Origin: MGBC113645 sp036308445
Lineage (GTDB): Bacteria > Bacillota_I > Bacilli_A > Erysipelotrichales > Coprobacillaceae
Reading direction: 5' to 3'
NCBI GenBank assembly: GCA_036308445.1
Contig: JAXJVS010000061.1
Coordinates: forward strand, 1-18,625
DNA length: 18,625 bases
Below the pieces are notes generated by a model, which saw only the letters and a program-made list of their open reading frames with translations, did no database searches and had not been told where the DNA came from. Below, piece by piece: positions 1 through 8,467 of this stretch (positions within the stretch are counted from its first letter, which is position 1; each line of letters opens with the position of its first letter). The position numbers and the translations under genes are program-made.

Positions 1-819
1 TGAAGCAACAACTGATCTTGGAGAAAATGTTGAAAGACTTTTTGTAATATGATATCCATCATACCATTCTCTCATTTTTTCATAATCCATATCATATTTC
101 ATGCATAAATCTTCAACTTCCATTTCTGTAAAGCCCATGAACTGAGCAAGTCATCCTGGATCTACCATCGAAATCTCATCAAACATATTTAAAGCACTAT
201 GTGTCCCATATTTTTTGATAGGAAGTATTCCTGTCATATAGGCAAGTTCAACATATGCTTTATCTTTTAGTAGATTCCTTAGAAAATCTAGATAGTGATT
301 TTGTGCTTCATTATTTTGTGAATATTCTCTGAATATACAATCCCATTCATCTATAATGAATATAAACTGTTCATTTGTTTCAGCATAAACATCTTCTCAT
401 GACATCGATAAAATATTTTCATCAAATAGTTCTATATCATAATTTTTCTTTATATCACTTATGATTCTTCTTGTTAAAAGGCTAATCATTTTATTAACAT
501 CATGTGTATAACTCAAAAAATTTTGCATATTCATATGAATTACATTATGTTTATTTAGATGCTTTTCATAAAGTTCTGTCTGACTTATTTTTAAATCATT
601 AAAAATATCTGAAGAATCACAGCCTTTGGAATAATACGCTACCAGCATATTGGCATCTGTACTCTTGCCAAAGCGTCTTGGTCGTAATACACATCATTTA
701 TTGCTCTCTGTACTGATAATCTTGTTTTTATTTTCTATCAGCAAGCTATGGTCTACATATATTTCACTGTTCTTCATATTTTGAAATAGTGTATTCTGTG
801 GATTCAAATAAATTCCCAT
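1..819 (-). pseudogene. AAA-ATPase-like protein (PD-(D/E)XK-associated family), three in-frame TGA codons, 3' end outside window
   Basis: The frame opens at ATG 819 behind an AGGAAG ribosome binding site and stays in one frame for 273 codons to the window edge. It shows family hallmarks in the right order: an N-terminal MGIYLNP block, a P-loop-like RPRRFGKS (codons 47-54), a hydrophobic strand ending IIDEWD (Walker B-like), GILPIKKYGTHSALNMFDE, GFTEMEVEDLC, and EWYDGYH followed by a FSPRSVVAS block. This family (AAA-ATPase_like, usually with a C-terminal nuclease-like domain) has many paralogues in gut Bacillota; its role is not settled. Three codons are TGA: codon 42 (694-696), codon 141 (397-399) and codon 223 (151-153). 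There is no frameshift, TAA or TAG, and TGG is also used (DEWD, EWYDGY). Under the standard code the gene is broken. A recently dead gene, transfer from a TGA-reading lineage, or recoding are the options. Family assignment is firm; functional state is open. Confidence 0.8.
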
Positions 820-918
820 AATGATTACTTCCTTTCATAGAGTTATTGTCTATTTTTCAGATAATTATTCATCACAATTTGTTAGTAATCATAATTTTGT
901 TCCATTGTTTTTTACATC

Positions 919-949
919 AAAAAAAGACGTTAGCTTTCTGCTAACGCCT
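919..949 (-). terminator. Intrinsic terminator of leuS
   Basis: Read on the minus strand just after the leuS stop: a perfect 7-bp stem CGTTAGC / GCTAACG with a 5-base AGAAA loop, followed by CT and a run of T (A-run at 919-925 on the plus strand). Confidence 0.85.
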
Positions 950-969
950 CAGGATAATTGTCGTAATGT

Positions 970-3363
970 TTATTTCACTACAATATTAACAATCTTGTTT
1001 TTAACAACAATCACTCTTACAACATTCTTACCTTCTATATGTACTTTTACATTTTCTTGTGCAAATGCTGCTTCTTTGACTTTTTCATCATCTTCATCTT
1101 TGTTGATAGTCATCTTAGCACGTAATTTACCATTAACTTGGACAGCTATTTCTACAGTAGATTGAACTAATTTTGATTCATCATATGTTGGCCATGGTTC
1201 ATATGCCAATGAAGTATCATGTCCTAATAATTGCCACATTTCTTCACATACATGAGGAGCAATACAACTTAACATTTTAACTAAGTTTTCTGCATATGGA
1301 CGATATAATGTTTTTGCTTTATATGCTTCATTTACAAAAATCATCATTTGAGAAATTGCTGTATTAAATCCTAATGTTTCATAATCATTAGTAACTTTCT
1401 TAACTGTTGAATGATATGCGTAATCTAATGCACCATCATTTTCATCAGATAATTTATTTGCTTCAATCACTAAACGATAAACTCTATCTAACCATTTTCT
1501 AGCACCATCTACACCAGTCTCACTCCAAGGTTTACTAGCTTCTAATGGTCCCATAAACATTTCATATACACGTAACGTATCAGCACCATATTCTTTTACA
1601 ATATCATCAGGATTAATAACATTTCCTTTAGATTTACTCATTTTTTCACCATTAGTACCTAAAATCATACCTTGATGATATAATTTTTGGAATGGTTCAG
1701 GATGTTTCAACATACCCTTATCATATAAATATCTATTCCACATACGAGAATACAATAAATGTCCAACAGCATGTTCAGGTCCACCAACATATAAATCAAC
1801 TGGTAACCAGTGATTTAATAATTCCTGATTACATAATTCTTTTTCATTTTTTGGATCAATATATCGCATATAATACCAGCTGCTTCCAGCACTACCAGGC
1901 ATTGTACTTGTTTCACGTTTACCTTTTTTACCATCAACTTCTACATTTACCCAATCAACTGCTTTATCTAATGGTGATCCAGTTTTTGATGGAGAATAGT
2001 CTTCTAATGGTGGTAAGATTAATGGTAAATCTTCATCAGATAATGCAACTGATGAACCATCATCAAAATTAACAATAGGAATTGGTTCTCCCCAATATCT
2101 CTGTCTTGCAAAAATCCATTCTCTTAAACGATAATTAATCTTTTGACATCCACAGTTATGTTCTTCTAACCATTTTGTCATTGTCGCAATAGCATCTTCT
2201 TTATTCATACCATCTAAGAAATCAGAATTAATATGAGTACCATCTTGTGTCCATGCTTCTTTAGTAACATCTCCACCTTCTAATACAGGAATAATATCAA
2301 TTCCAAACTTAGTTGCAAATTCCCAGTCTCTATCATCATGTGCAGGTACTGCCATGATAGCTCCTGTACCATATCCAGCTAATACATAATCAGAGATCCA
2401 GATAGGAATCTTCTTATTATTTACCGGATTAATTGCATAAGCACCAGTCCATACACCAGTCTTATCTTTATTTAATTCAGTTCTTTCTAATTCAGATTTA
2501 GTAGCACATACTTTAATGTAAGCATCTACCTCTGCTCTCTTGTCATCAGTTGTAATCTTTTCTACTAATTGATGTTCTGGTGCTAATACACAGTATGTTG
2601 CACCAAATAAAGTATCACAACGAGTTGTAAATACAGTAAATTTATCATCATAACCGTCTACTTTAAAATCAACATGGGCACCAATTGATTTTCCAATCCA
2701 ATTTCTTTGAATTTCTTTTGTAGATTCTGGCCAATCAATATTTTCTAAACCTGCTAATAACTTTTCAGCATAAGCTGGAATATCAATAACCCATTGTTTC
2801 ATATTCTTTCTAACAACAGGATATCCTCCACGTTCACTCTTACCATCAATGATTTCATCATTTGCTAAAACTGTACCCAATTCTTCACACCAGTTAACTG
2901 GAATATCTACATTTCTTGCTAGACCATCATTGTATAATTGTTTAAAAATCCATTGTGTCCATTTATAATAAGATGGATCACAAGTAGATACTTGTTTATC
3001 CCAGTCAAAAGAAAATCCTAACATTTTTAACTGTTTTGTAAATGTTGCAATATTTTCTAATGTAAATCCTTCAGGATGATTTCCTGTTTTAATAGCATAT
3101 TGTTCTGCTGGTAAACCAAATGAATCAAATCCCATTGGATGTAATACATTATATCCTTGCATTCTTTTCATTCTAGACATGATATCAGTAGCAGTATATC
3201 CTTCTGGATGTCCTACATGTAAACCTTGTCCTGATGGATATGGAAACATATCCAAAGCATAATATTTAGGTTTTGAAAAATCCCATACATCTGTTTCAAA
3301 TGTTTTGTTTTCTTCCCAATATTTTTGCCACTTCGTTTCTATTTGTTTGTGATCAAACGGCAT
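970..3363 (-). CDS. leuS: Leucyl-tRNA synthetase
   Basis: Charges tRNA-Leu with leucine in the cytoplasm; class I aminoacyl-tRNA synthetase. The 797-residue product has the normal bacterial length. It starts MPFDHKQIETKWQKYWEE, has the HIGH-type motif HVGH near residues 49-52 within the MFPYPSG context, the inserted editing domain (TTRCDTLFGAT and MAVPAHDDRD segments), and the KMSKS motif near residue 575. An ATG two codons upstream (3369) is possible, but it lies only 2 bases from the GGAGG, while ATG 3363 has 8-base spacing and matches the usual family N-terminus, so 3363 is chosen. The gene is monocistronic: a T-box leader and promoter lie upstream and a terminator downstream. All of its roughly 25 tryptophans are TGG, which is useful when judging the TGA codons of the neighbouring AAA-ATPase gene. 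Confidence 0.97.
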   Translation of the reverse strand: MPFDHKQIETKWQKYWEENKTFETDVWDFSKPKYYALDMFPYPSGQGLHVGHPEGYTATDIMSRMKRMQGYNVLHPMGFDSFGLPAEQYAIKTGNHPEGFTLENIATFTKQLKMLGFSFDWDKQVSTCDPSYYKWTQWIFKQLYNDGLARNVDIPVNWCEELGTVLANDEIIDGKSERGGYPVVRKNMKQWVIDIPAYAEKLLAGLENIDWPESTKEIQRNWIGKSIGAHVDFKVDGYDDKFTVFTTRCDTLFGATYCVLAPEHQLVEKITTDDKRAEVDAYIKVCATKSELERTELNKDKTGVWTGAYAINPVNNKKIPIWISDYVLAGYGTGAIMAVPAHDDRDWEFATKFGIDIIPVLEGGDVTKEAWTQDGTHINSDFLDGMNKEDAIATMTKWLEEHNCGCQKINYRLREWIFARQRYWGEPIPIVNFDDGSSVALSDEDLPLILPPLEDYSPSKTGSPLDKAVDWVNVEVDGKKGKRETSTMPGSAGSSWYYMRYIDPKNEKELCNQELLNHWLPVDLYVGGPEHAVGHLLYSRMWNRYLYDKGMLKHPEPFQKLYHQGMILGTNGEKMSKSKGNVINPDDIVKEYGADTLRVYEMFMGPLEASKPWSETGVDGARKWLDRVYRLVIEANKLSDENDGALDYAYHSTVKKVTNDYETLGFNTAISQMMIFVNEAYKAKTLYRPYAENLVKMLSCIAPHVCEEMWQLLGHDTSLAYEPWPTYDESKLVQSTVEIAVQVNGKLRAKMTINKDEDDEKVKEAAFAQENVKVHIEGKNVVRVIVVKNKIVNIVVK

Positions 3364-3386
3364 CTTCATTTCCTCCTTAAAATATA

Positions 3387-3612
3387 AAAAGTCATCCTAT
3401 ATAAGGACGACTATAATTATCGCGTTACCACCTTAATTCATACTTAAAAGTATGCACCTCAAAACTTTAACGCAGTTATACGACAAAAACTACTATCATT
3501 TCATCTTTGCTTCTCATAGGCGAGTTCATCATGCATTTACATCTGTTTCCACCAGCCACAGACTCTCTAAAGAAAATAACATAACTACTACTCCTAATCA
3601 TTGAATTTCAAG
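3387..3612 (-). promoter_or_regulatory. T-box leader of leuS (Leu, CUC specifier)
   Basis: On the minus strand the 226-base leader carries the conserved T-box GGTGGTAACGCG (plus positions 3421-3432), whose TGGT can pair with an uncharged tRNA acceptor end with discriminator A. It ends in a terminator hairpin AGTCGTCCT / AGGATGACT plus T-run (3387-3412) just before the leuS ribosome binding site. In Stem I the codon CTC (3522-3524), within GAACTCG, is the likely specifier and fits the leucine gene. Uncharged tRNA-Leu is expected to stabilise the antiterminator and switch leuS on. Confidence 0.92.
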
Positions 3613-3620
3613 TCCATATA

Positions 3621-3648
3621 ATTATATCATAGTCTTTTTAAAATTCAA
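3621..3648 (-). promoter_or_regulatory. Sigma-A promoter of leuS T-box transcript
   Basis: Minus strand: -35 TTGAAT (3643-3648), 16-base spacer, -10 TATAAT (3621-3626). It places transcription start near 3614, at the 5' end of the T-box. It sits immediately after the stop of the upstream ABC gene. Confidence 0.75.
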
Positions 3649-3655
3649 CTATAAA

Positions 3656-5467
3656 TCAAGAATTTATCTTTAATGATTCAACAGTATTGACTTTGATTGC
3701 ATATAAAAGTGGTATACTAACAGAAAAAATCAATAAAATAAAACCAATAACATACACAAAACCAACCAACTTTACATCAACAACAATTAAAGGAATATCA
3801 ACTAACATTTCAGTTTCAAAAAAAGTATTCAAGATATTTTTAAAAGAAAGAAAAGAGAAAAAAGAAGAAAAAATTGAAATCAGATAAATAATAAAAGATT
3901 GATATAAAACATAACAAATAACATCTAAAGTATTAGCGCCAAAACATTTCATAATTGCAATATCTTTCCTTTTACACATAACTTCTAAGAACATCACTTC
4001 ACCAATCAAAAATAATGAAGAAATAATAGCCAGCGTAGAAAACATCAACAATACATAATTCGCTTTCTCCATAAAAGAATCAATACTATCTCTAGTACTT
4101 TTTCCAACCTCTTTAAACTCATATTCTCGATATGTTTTTTCTAAATACTCTATATCTTTTTGACTATCTTGAACATATATCAAACCATATGTACACTTAA
4201 CATCATCTACACTATAAATATGTTTAATCAATTCCAAATGACTATTAGAACAATAATAAAGATAATTACTATCCCCTTCTACTATTCCTACAATCTTAAC
4301 GATTGTGCCTTTGACCTCATTTAAATACTTAAACCAGATCATCACTTCTTTATTAATTAAACTTTCTATATCATTACTATTGAGAAAATGAACAGCAGTC
4401 ATCTTAGATATAACAACCTCATATTCATTACCCATCTTCCTACCATGCAATAAATCTCCTTCTTTAATAAAACTACTATCATCATAAATAACCGTACTTA
4501 TTCCTTGACTGTATCTTTCAGCTATATCACTTATGCCTAACAATTCATATTCATCAGGATATAGGTGGACATGCTTTATTCTTTCATCTTCTACAAATAT
4601 ATGAGATATATTTTGATGATTTTTTAATCTAAAACTTATTGATGAAGGAGGAACCATACTTTCTATATATGTATTCAGCTGTTTATGAAAACCTTGAGTC
4701 AATGATAATGTTAATAATATTGTTGTAAGAGAAAGGATTAAACCTACTATCATCTGAATCATTCTAGATTTATTTTCTTTCATCGATAATAATGATAAAA
4801 GAATTTTAGGTTTCTTTATTCTTAATTTTTGTTTTACCTTCTTAACTTTATTTACTGTATTTAGCTTATGATAATTTAAAATTTTCCCATCTTTCATTTC
4901 ATAAATTTCATCACTAAATGCTGATACAAGTTTCATATCATGTGATACAAAAATAACTAATCTTCTCTTTGATTCCTCCTTCAATAGCATCATTAATTCT
5001 TCACCATGTTTATGATCTAATGAAGCAGTAGGCTCATCACACAATAAAATATCCGGATAAAAAGACATTGCTCTTAAAAAAGCAGCTCTTTGTCTTTGAC
5101 CTAAAGAAAGAGTATTTACATATTGTTTAAAATGAGTAGATAAACCTAAATCATGCTTATATGATAGATACTTTTGTCTACGATAAAATAATGGTAAATG
5201 AATATTATTTTTTACTTTTAACCATTGAATAAGATGAAAAGATTGAAATAAATAACCTACCTGCCTACATTTAACTCTCTTACCATTGTATAATATCTTT
5301 CCTTGATATTCCTTATCTATACCACCAATAACATTCAACAATGTTGATTTTCCACATCCTGAAGGCCCTACTATCGCAATCAAACCACATTCTGGTAATG
5401 TCAAAGATATATGATCAAGAATTTTTACATATTGATATCGTTTGACAACATTCTTTATTTCTAACAT
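3656..5467 (-). CDS. ABC transporter, ATPase fused to FtsX/MacB-type permease (second subunit)
   Basis: 603 residues. The N-terminal ABC ATPase has Walker A GPSGCGKST (34-42), Q-loop YLFQS (Q75), signature LSLGQ (120-124; the usual LSGGQ has a Gly replaced by Leu), Walker B ILLCDE (140-145), D-loop SLD (D151) and a VSHD H-loop. A membrane segment near residues 235-257, a large extracytoplasmic domain and three C-terminal membrane segments give the 4-TM FtsX/MacB layout. Family members act in export, mechanotransmission or antimicrobial-peptide resistance; the substrate cannot be told here. The start ATG is one base past the TAA of the upstream partner, with GGAGG inside that gene, so the two are translationally linked and likely form a heterodimer. 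The stop is TGA, followed in frame by six codons and TAA. Confidence 0.88.
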   Translation of the reverse strand: MLEIKNVVKRYQYVKILDHISLTLPECGLIAIVGPSGCGKSTLLNVIGGIDKEYQGKILYNGKRVKCRQVGYLFQSFHLIQWLKVKNNIHLPLFYRRQKYLSYKHDLGLSTHFKQYVNTLSLGQRQRAAFLRAMSFYPDILLCDEPTASLDHKHGEELMMLLKEESKRRLVIFVSHDMKLVSAFSDEIYEMKDGKILNYHKLNTVNKVKKVKQKLRIKKPKILLSLLSMKENKSRMIQMIVGLILSLTTILLTLSLTQGFHKQLNTYIESMVPPSSISFRLKNHQNISHIFVEDERIKHVHLYPDEYELLGISDIAERYSQGISTVIYDDSSFIKEGDLLHGRKMGNEYEVVISKMTAVHFLNSNDIESLINKEVMIWFKYLNEVKGTIVKIVGIVEGDSNYLYYCSNSHLELIKHIYSVDDVKCTYGLIYVQDSQKDIEYLEKTYREYEFKEVGKSTRDSIDSFMEKANYVLLMFSTLAIISSLFLIGEVMFLEVMCKRKDIAIMKCFGANTLDVICYVLYQSFIIYLISIFSSFFSFLSFKNILNTFFETEMLVDIPLIVVDVKLVGFVYVIGFILLIFSVSIPLLYAIKVNTVESLKINS

Positions 5468-5468
5468 A

Positions 5469-7226
5469 TTATTCCTCCCTGAGCATTAAAACAAGATGAC
5501 TATGAACTATTTTTCTGGCTGGTACATAAGCAGATATTACACTTAATAAAACATAAGCTATAATAACCAAAGCATATAAATCAAATATACTAAAAAGATA
5601 AGTTTTCAGTTTTAATGAGAAAACAAAGTATTGGCTTATCATAATAACATTATTCATGTAGTAATAAGCTATATAACTGCTAATAATCCCCGCTATAGAC
5701 ATCAGCAAGCCAATCCATAAAGCTTCTAAAATAAACAATAAAAAAAGTGAATGATGGGATAAACCCATCATCATCAAAATAGCACTATCCATTTTTCTCT
5801 TTATACCAATTGTTGAATAAACAATATAAAACAAAAAGAATGAACAAATAAAACTAATAACAAAGAAAATGAAACAAATAATTATCGCTAGATTTAATAA
5901 CATTGTATAGCTTTCTTTGCTTTCGATAGCATCACAATAAACAATATATTCCTTAGACAATTGTTCATATAATTTTTCACAGTTTTGACTTTCTACAACA
6001 ATCATCTGCTGATTAATATAATCAGGAATTAAATTCTGAAATTCTAATGAAAAGTAAACCATTTTTTCCTTTATAAAATTTTCTTCAACTATACCTACTA
6101 TTGTTAATTCAAAAACTTGCTGCTGGTAAGTATAATTCAATTTATCACCGATATCTTTATGTAATGTTTCATTTACTATAATCTCATAGCTATTAGCTGG
6201 CATTCTTCCTCTTTTTAGCTTAATATGTGATGTATTATGAGGTAAAAAAGACATTGGTAAATCTTCAGATAATAATCCATAACTCAATATATAATCATAG
6301 GATGTTATAGCCTCCTCTATTAACGGAACATCTTGAAAAATATGACTATCAAAATTTTCAATCGTCATAATATTTCTTGATACATTATTAAAATAATATG
6401 TTTCTAAAGCATATTCAACACCATGAATTCCAGTAATCATTAATGTTAATGATGTAATAATGATTATCTGAAATATAACTAAAAAGAACAACATATATTT
6501 TTGCGCTTTTATCTGTGAAAAAACATAAAAAAGAAGTGAATATTTTCTATCTTCACTTTCTTTTTTATCTATCTTCTTTTTCTCTTTTATTTTTCCATGC
6601 AACTTTCCTTTTTCTAATACAAGAATATCATCACAATATTCCTTCAACAAATCATCATCATGAGAAACAATAAGAACCAATCGATGATGAGACTGCTGCT
6701 GTAATAATTTCATAACTTCATGGGCCTGAGAAAGGTGTAATGCCCCTGTTGGTTCATCAGCAAGTAAAATAGAAGCATCTTTCAATATTCCTCTTGCAAT
6801 ACTCACTCTTCTTTTTTGACCACCTGATAATTGATGAGGATAATACGATAATAATGTTTCTATATCTAATGTTTTTGCGATATTGTTTAATTTTGAATTT
6901 GAATAATTTATACCCGCAATCTTACACGCAATTGTGATATTGTCTTTGACTGTTAATGATGATACTAAATCATGATTTTGGGATATAAAAGTGATTTCTT
7001 TTTTTAAATACTGACTATCAACGACCTGATTATAAAATAACACATCTCCTTGATCTGCTTTTTCCAATGATGCAATAATATTTAATAAGGTAGATTTCCC
7101 ACAGCCACTCTCTCCTTTAATACCAATAAATCCAGTAGATGGAAAAGTTATAGAAATAGAATCTAATACTCTCATTGATTCCTCACCAATAAAATAAGAT
7201 TTAGTTATATTTTCTAGTGTTAACAT
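5469..7226 (-). CDS. ABC transporter, ATPase fused to FtsX/MacB-type permease (first subunit)
   Basis: 585 residues. The ATPase half has Walker A GESGCGKST (38-46), Q-loop FISQN (Q83), canonical signature LSGGQ (133-137), Walker B ILLADE (153-158) and a VSHDD H-loop. The D-loop reads GALH (161-164), with His where Asp is normal. The permease half has one membrane segment near 243-265, an extracytoplasmic domain of about 180 residues and three C-terminal membrane segments. It starts at ATG 7226 after AAAGGAGG. It is the first gene of a two-gene operon with the 3656-5467 gene, with which it shares domain order, suggesting duplication and a two-subunit transporter. No lipoprotein, two-component system or peptide gene lies beside it, so the substrate remains unknown. 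The 38-bp upstream gap is shared with a divergent gene. Confidence 0.88.
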   Translation of the reverse strand: MLTLENITKSYFIGEESMRVLDSISITFPSTGFIGIKGESGCGKSTLLNIIASLEKADQGDVLFYNQVVDSQYLKKEITFISQNHDLVSSLTVKDNITIACKIAGINYSNSKLNNIAKTLDIETLLSYYPHQLSGGQKRRVSIARGILKDASILLADEPTGALHLSQAHEVMKLLQQQSHHRLVLIVSHDDDLLKEYCDDILVLEKGKLHGKIKEKKKIDKKESEDRKYSLLFYVFSQIKAQKYMLFFLVIFQIIIITSLTLMITGIHGVEYALETYYFNNVSRNIMTIENFDSHIFQDVPLIEEAITSYDYILSYGLLSEDLPMSFLPHNTSHIKLKRGRMPANSYEIIVNETLHKDIGDKLNYTYQQQVFELTIVGIVEENFIKEKMVYFSLEFQNLIPDYINQQMIVVESQNCEKLYEQLSKEYIVYCDAIESKESYTMLLNLAIIICFIFFVISFICSFFLFYIVYSTIGIKRKMDSAILMMMGLSHHSLFLLFILEALWIGLLMSIAGIISSYIAYYYMNNVIMISQYFVFSLKLKTYLFSIFDLYALVIIAYVLLSVISAYVPARKIVHSHLVLMLREE

Positions 7227-7249
7227 ATTAACCTCCTTTATGTTATAAT
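7220..7249 (+). promoter_or_regulatory. Promoter of the radical SAM gene, overlapping the divergent ABC gene start
   Basis: Plus strand: -35 TTAACA (7220-7225), 18-base spacer, -10 TATAAT (7244-7249). The -35 covers the ATG of the divergent ABC gene and the spacer covers its ribosome binding site. Transcription would begin near 7256, about 9 bases before the ATG, so the leader is very short. Confidence 0.5.
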
Positions 7250-7264
7250 ATTCCTGGTGATTTT

Positions 7265-8197
7265 ATGAATAAATTTAAATATACTTTAGATAACAAACGT
7301 TATCATACATATAACTATTTTTTAAAAAACAGATATCATCAAAAAATCGCAAAAGTTTCTTTAAATGGACACTTTACTTGTCCTAATAGAGATGGAACCT
7401 GCGGTATTGGTGGCTGTATTTTTTGCTCATCTTTAGGTTCAGGCGACTTTGCTGGTAATATCAAAGATGATCTTTTTACTCAGTTTGATAATGTATCTCA
7501 AGTCATGAAAAGAAAATGGCCAGAATGCAAGTTTATTGCTTATTTTCAAGCAAATACAAATACTTATGGAACTATAGAAAAACTAAAAAGGACATTTGAA
7601 CCATTTATCAATTATCCTAATGTTGTAGGAATTGCGATTGCAACAAGACCAGATTGTCTAAACGATGAAATTGTAGATTACTTATATGAATTATCATTAA
7701 AAACAGATTTATATATTGAATTAGGTTTACAGACTATTCATGATTCTACTGCCTCATTTATTAATCGTGGTCATGATTATGCTACATTTATTGAAGGTCT
7801 CAACAAACTACGAGCTAAAAATCTAGAAGTATGTGTCCATATCATCAATGGTTTACCTTATGAAACAAAAGAGATGATGTTAGAAACTGCCAAGACAGTA
7901 GGCCAGCTAGATATCCAGGCATTAAAAATTCATAGTCTATTTATCTTAAAAGATACTAAACTTAATGAGATATACCAAAAAGAAAAGTTCCCTCTATTAT
8001 CACGAGAAGAATATATAGAACTTGTTGCTGAACAGCTAAGATATATCAATGAAAATATTGTGATTGAAAGATTAACTGGTGATGCCCCTATAAATGATTT
8101 AGTAGAACCTCAATGGTCCATTAAAAAAGTGACAATACTCAACGACATTGATACATTAATGAAAGACAAAGATATTTATCAGGGAGATTTAATATAA
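7265..8197 (+). CDS. Radical SAM protein, TIGR01212/YtqA type
   Basis: 310 residues. It contains the characteristic block FTCPNRDGTCGIGGCIFCS, where C39, C51 and C54 fit the cysteines of this family's [4Fe-4S] site (C46 is extra), followed by GSGDFAG. Further family segments are YFQANTNTYG, IATRPDCL, ELGLQT and HIINGLPYET. The family (B. subtilis YtqA, E. coli YhcC) is widely conserved and resembles the Elp3/MiaB-like radical SAM fold; it is thought to act in RNA modification, but I infer this from family knowledge, not from this sequence. The protein is full length with an ATG at 7265 after GGTGA. It is transcribed away from the ABC operon and ends in its own terminator, so it is a single-gene unit. 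Confidence 0.9.
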   Translation: MNKFKYTLDNKRYHTYNYFLKNRYHQKIAKVSLNGHFTCPNRDGTCGIGGCIFCSSLGSGDFAGNIKDDLFTQFDNVSQVMKRKWPECKFIAYFQANTNTYGTIEKLKRTFEPFINYPNVVGIAIATRPDCLNDEIVDYLYELSLKTDLYIELGLQTIHDSTASFINRGHDYATFIEGLNKLRAKNLEVCVHIINGLPYETKEMMLETAKTVGQLDIQALKIHSLFILKDTKLNEIYQKEKFPLLSREEYIELVAEQLRYINENIVIERLTGDAPINDLVEPQWSIKKVTILNDIDTLMKDKDIYQGDLI

Positions 8198-8215
8198 TTA
8201 AATCTCCCTATTTGT
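8182..8215 (+). terminator. Terminator of the radical SAM gene, overlapping its stop
   Basis: Perfect 12-bp stem GGGAGATTTAAT / ATTAAATCTCCC (8182-8208) with a 3-base loop, followed by TATTTGTTTT. The 5' arm lies in the last codons of the gene. Confidence 0.85.
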
Positions 8216-8440
8216 TTTCTCATCCTTTTTCTTTAATATTAAAATGAAAGGGTTAGATTATTTCTAATCTAACCCTTTCAAAATCTCGTTTATAGCTGGA
8301 ATTGGAGTTTTTGATAGTATTTCTATGACTAGTAAAAATATACATTCCAAGACGATAATCTTGATAAAATAATATTTTTTATAAAAAGACCCCTTACTTA
8401 TATATACTACCAAAATACATTATTTTTCTTTTTTAATTTT
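8211..8440. other. Intergenic stretch between converging genes; no confident gene
   Basis: The stretch lies between the ends of the plus-strand radical SAM gene and the minus-strand hpf gene, each with its own terminator. Besides a perfect hairpin (8245-8280) it holds only a 30-codon minus-strand frame (8253-8345, MYIFTSHRN...RLEII) with no clear ribosome binding site. The frame stays open some 14 codons upstream without another ATG. I could not link it to a family; it may be a gene remnant, a small RNA or nothing. Confidence 0.4.
8245..8280. repeat. Perfect 16-bp inverted repeat, terminator-like hairpin
   Basis: Arms 8245-8260 and 8265-8280 are exact reverse complements around a TTTC loop. 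On the minus strand it is followed by TTTTAATATT, so it would best serve as a terminator of minus-strand transcription. The only candidate gene is the 30-codon frame ending inside it. hpf already has its own terminator upstream. Confidence 0.7.
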
Positions 8441-8467
8441 AAAAAAAGAGAGTTTTTTTAACTCTCT
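8441..8467 (-). terminator. Terminator of hpf, overlapping the stop codon
   Basis: Minus strand: AGAGAGTT / AACTCTCT stem (8447-8467) followed by a run of seven T. The 5' arm includes part of the hpf TAG stop. Confidence 0.85.

Noticed and set aside
397..648. 83-residue stand-alone minus-strand protein
   Set aside because: It is the stretch between two TGA codons of the larger AAA-ATPase-like frame, without its own ribosome binding site.
821..1165. 114-residue plus-strand frame
   Set aside because: Antisense to leuS and its terminator; Ser/Thr/Leu-rich composition typical of shadow frames.
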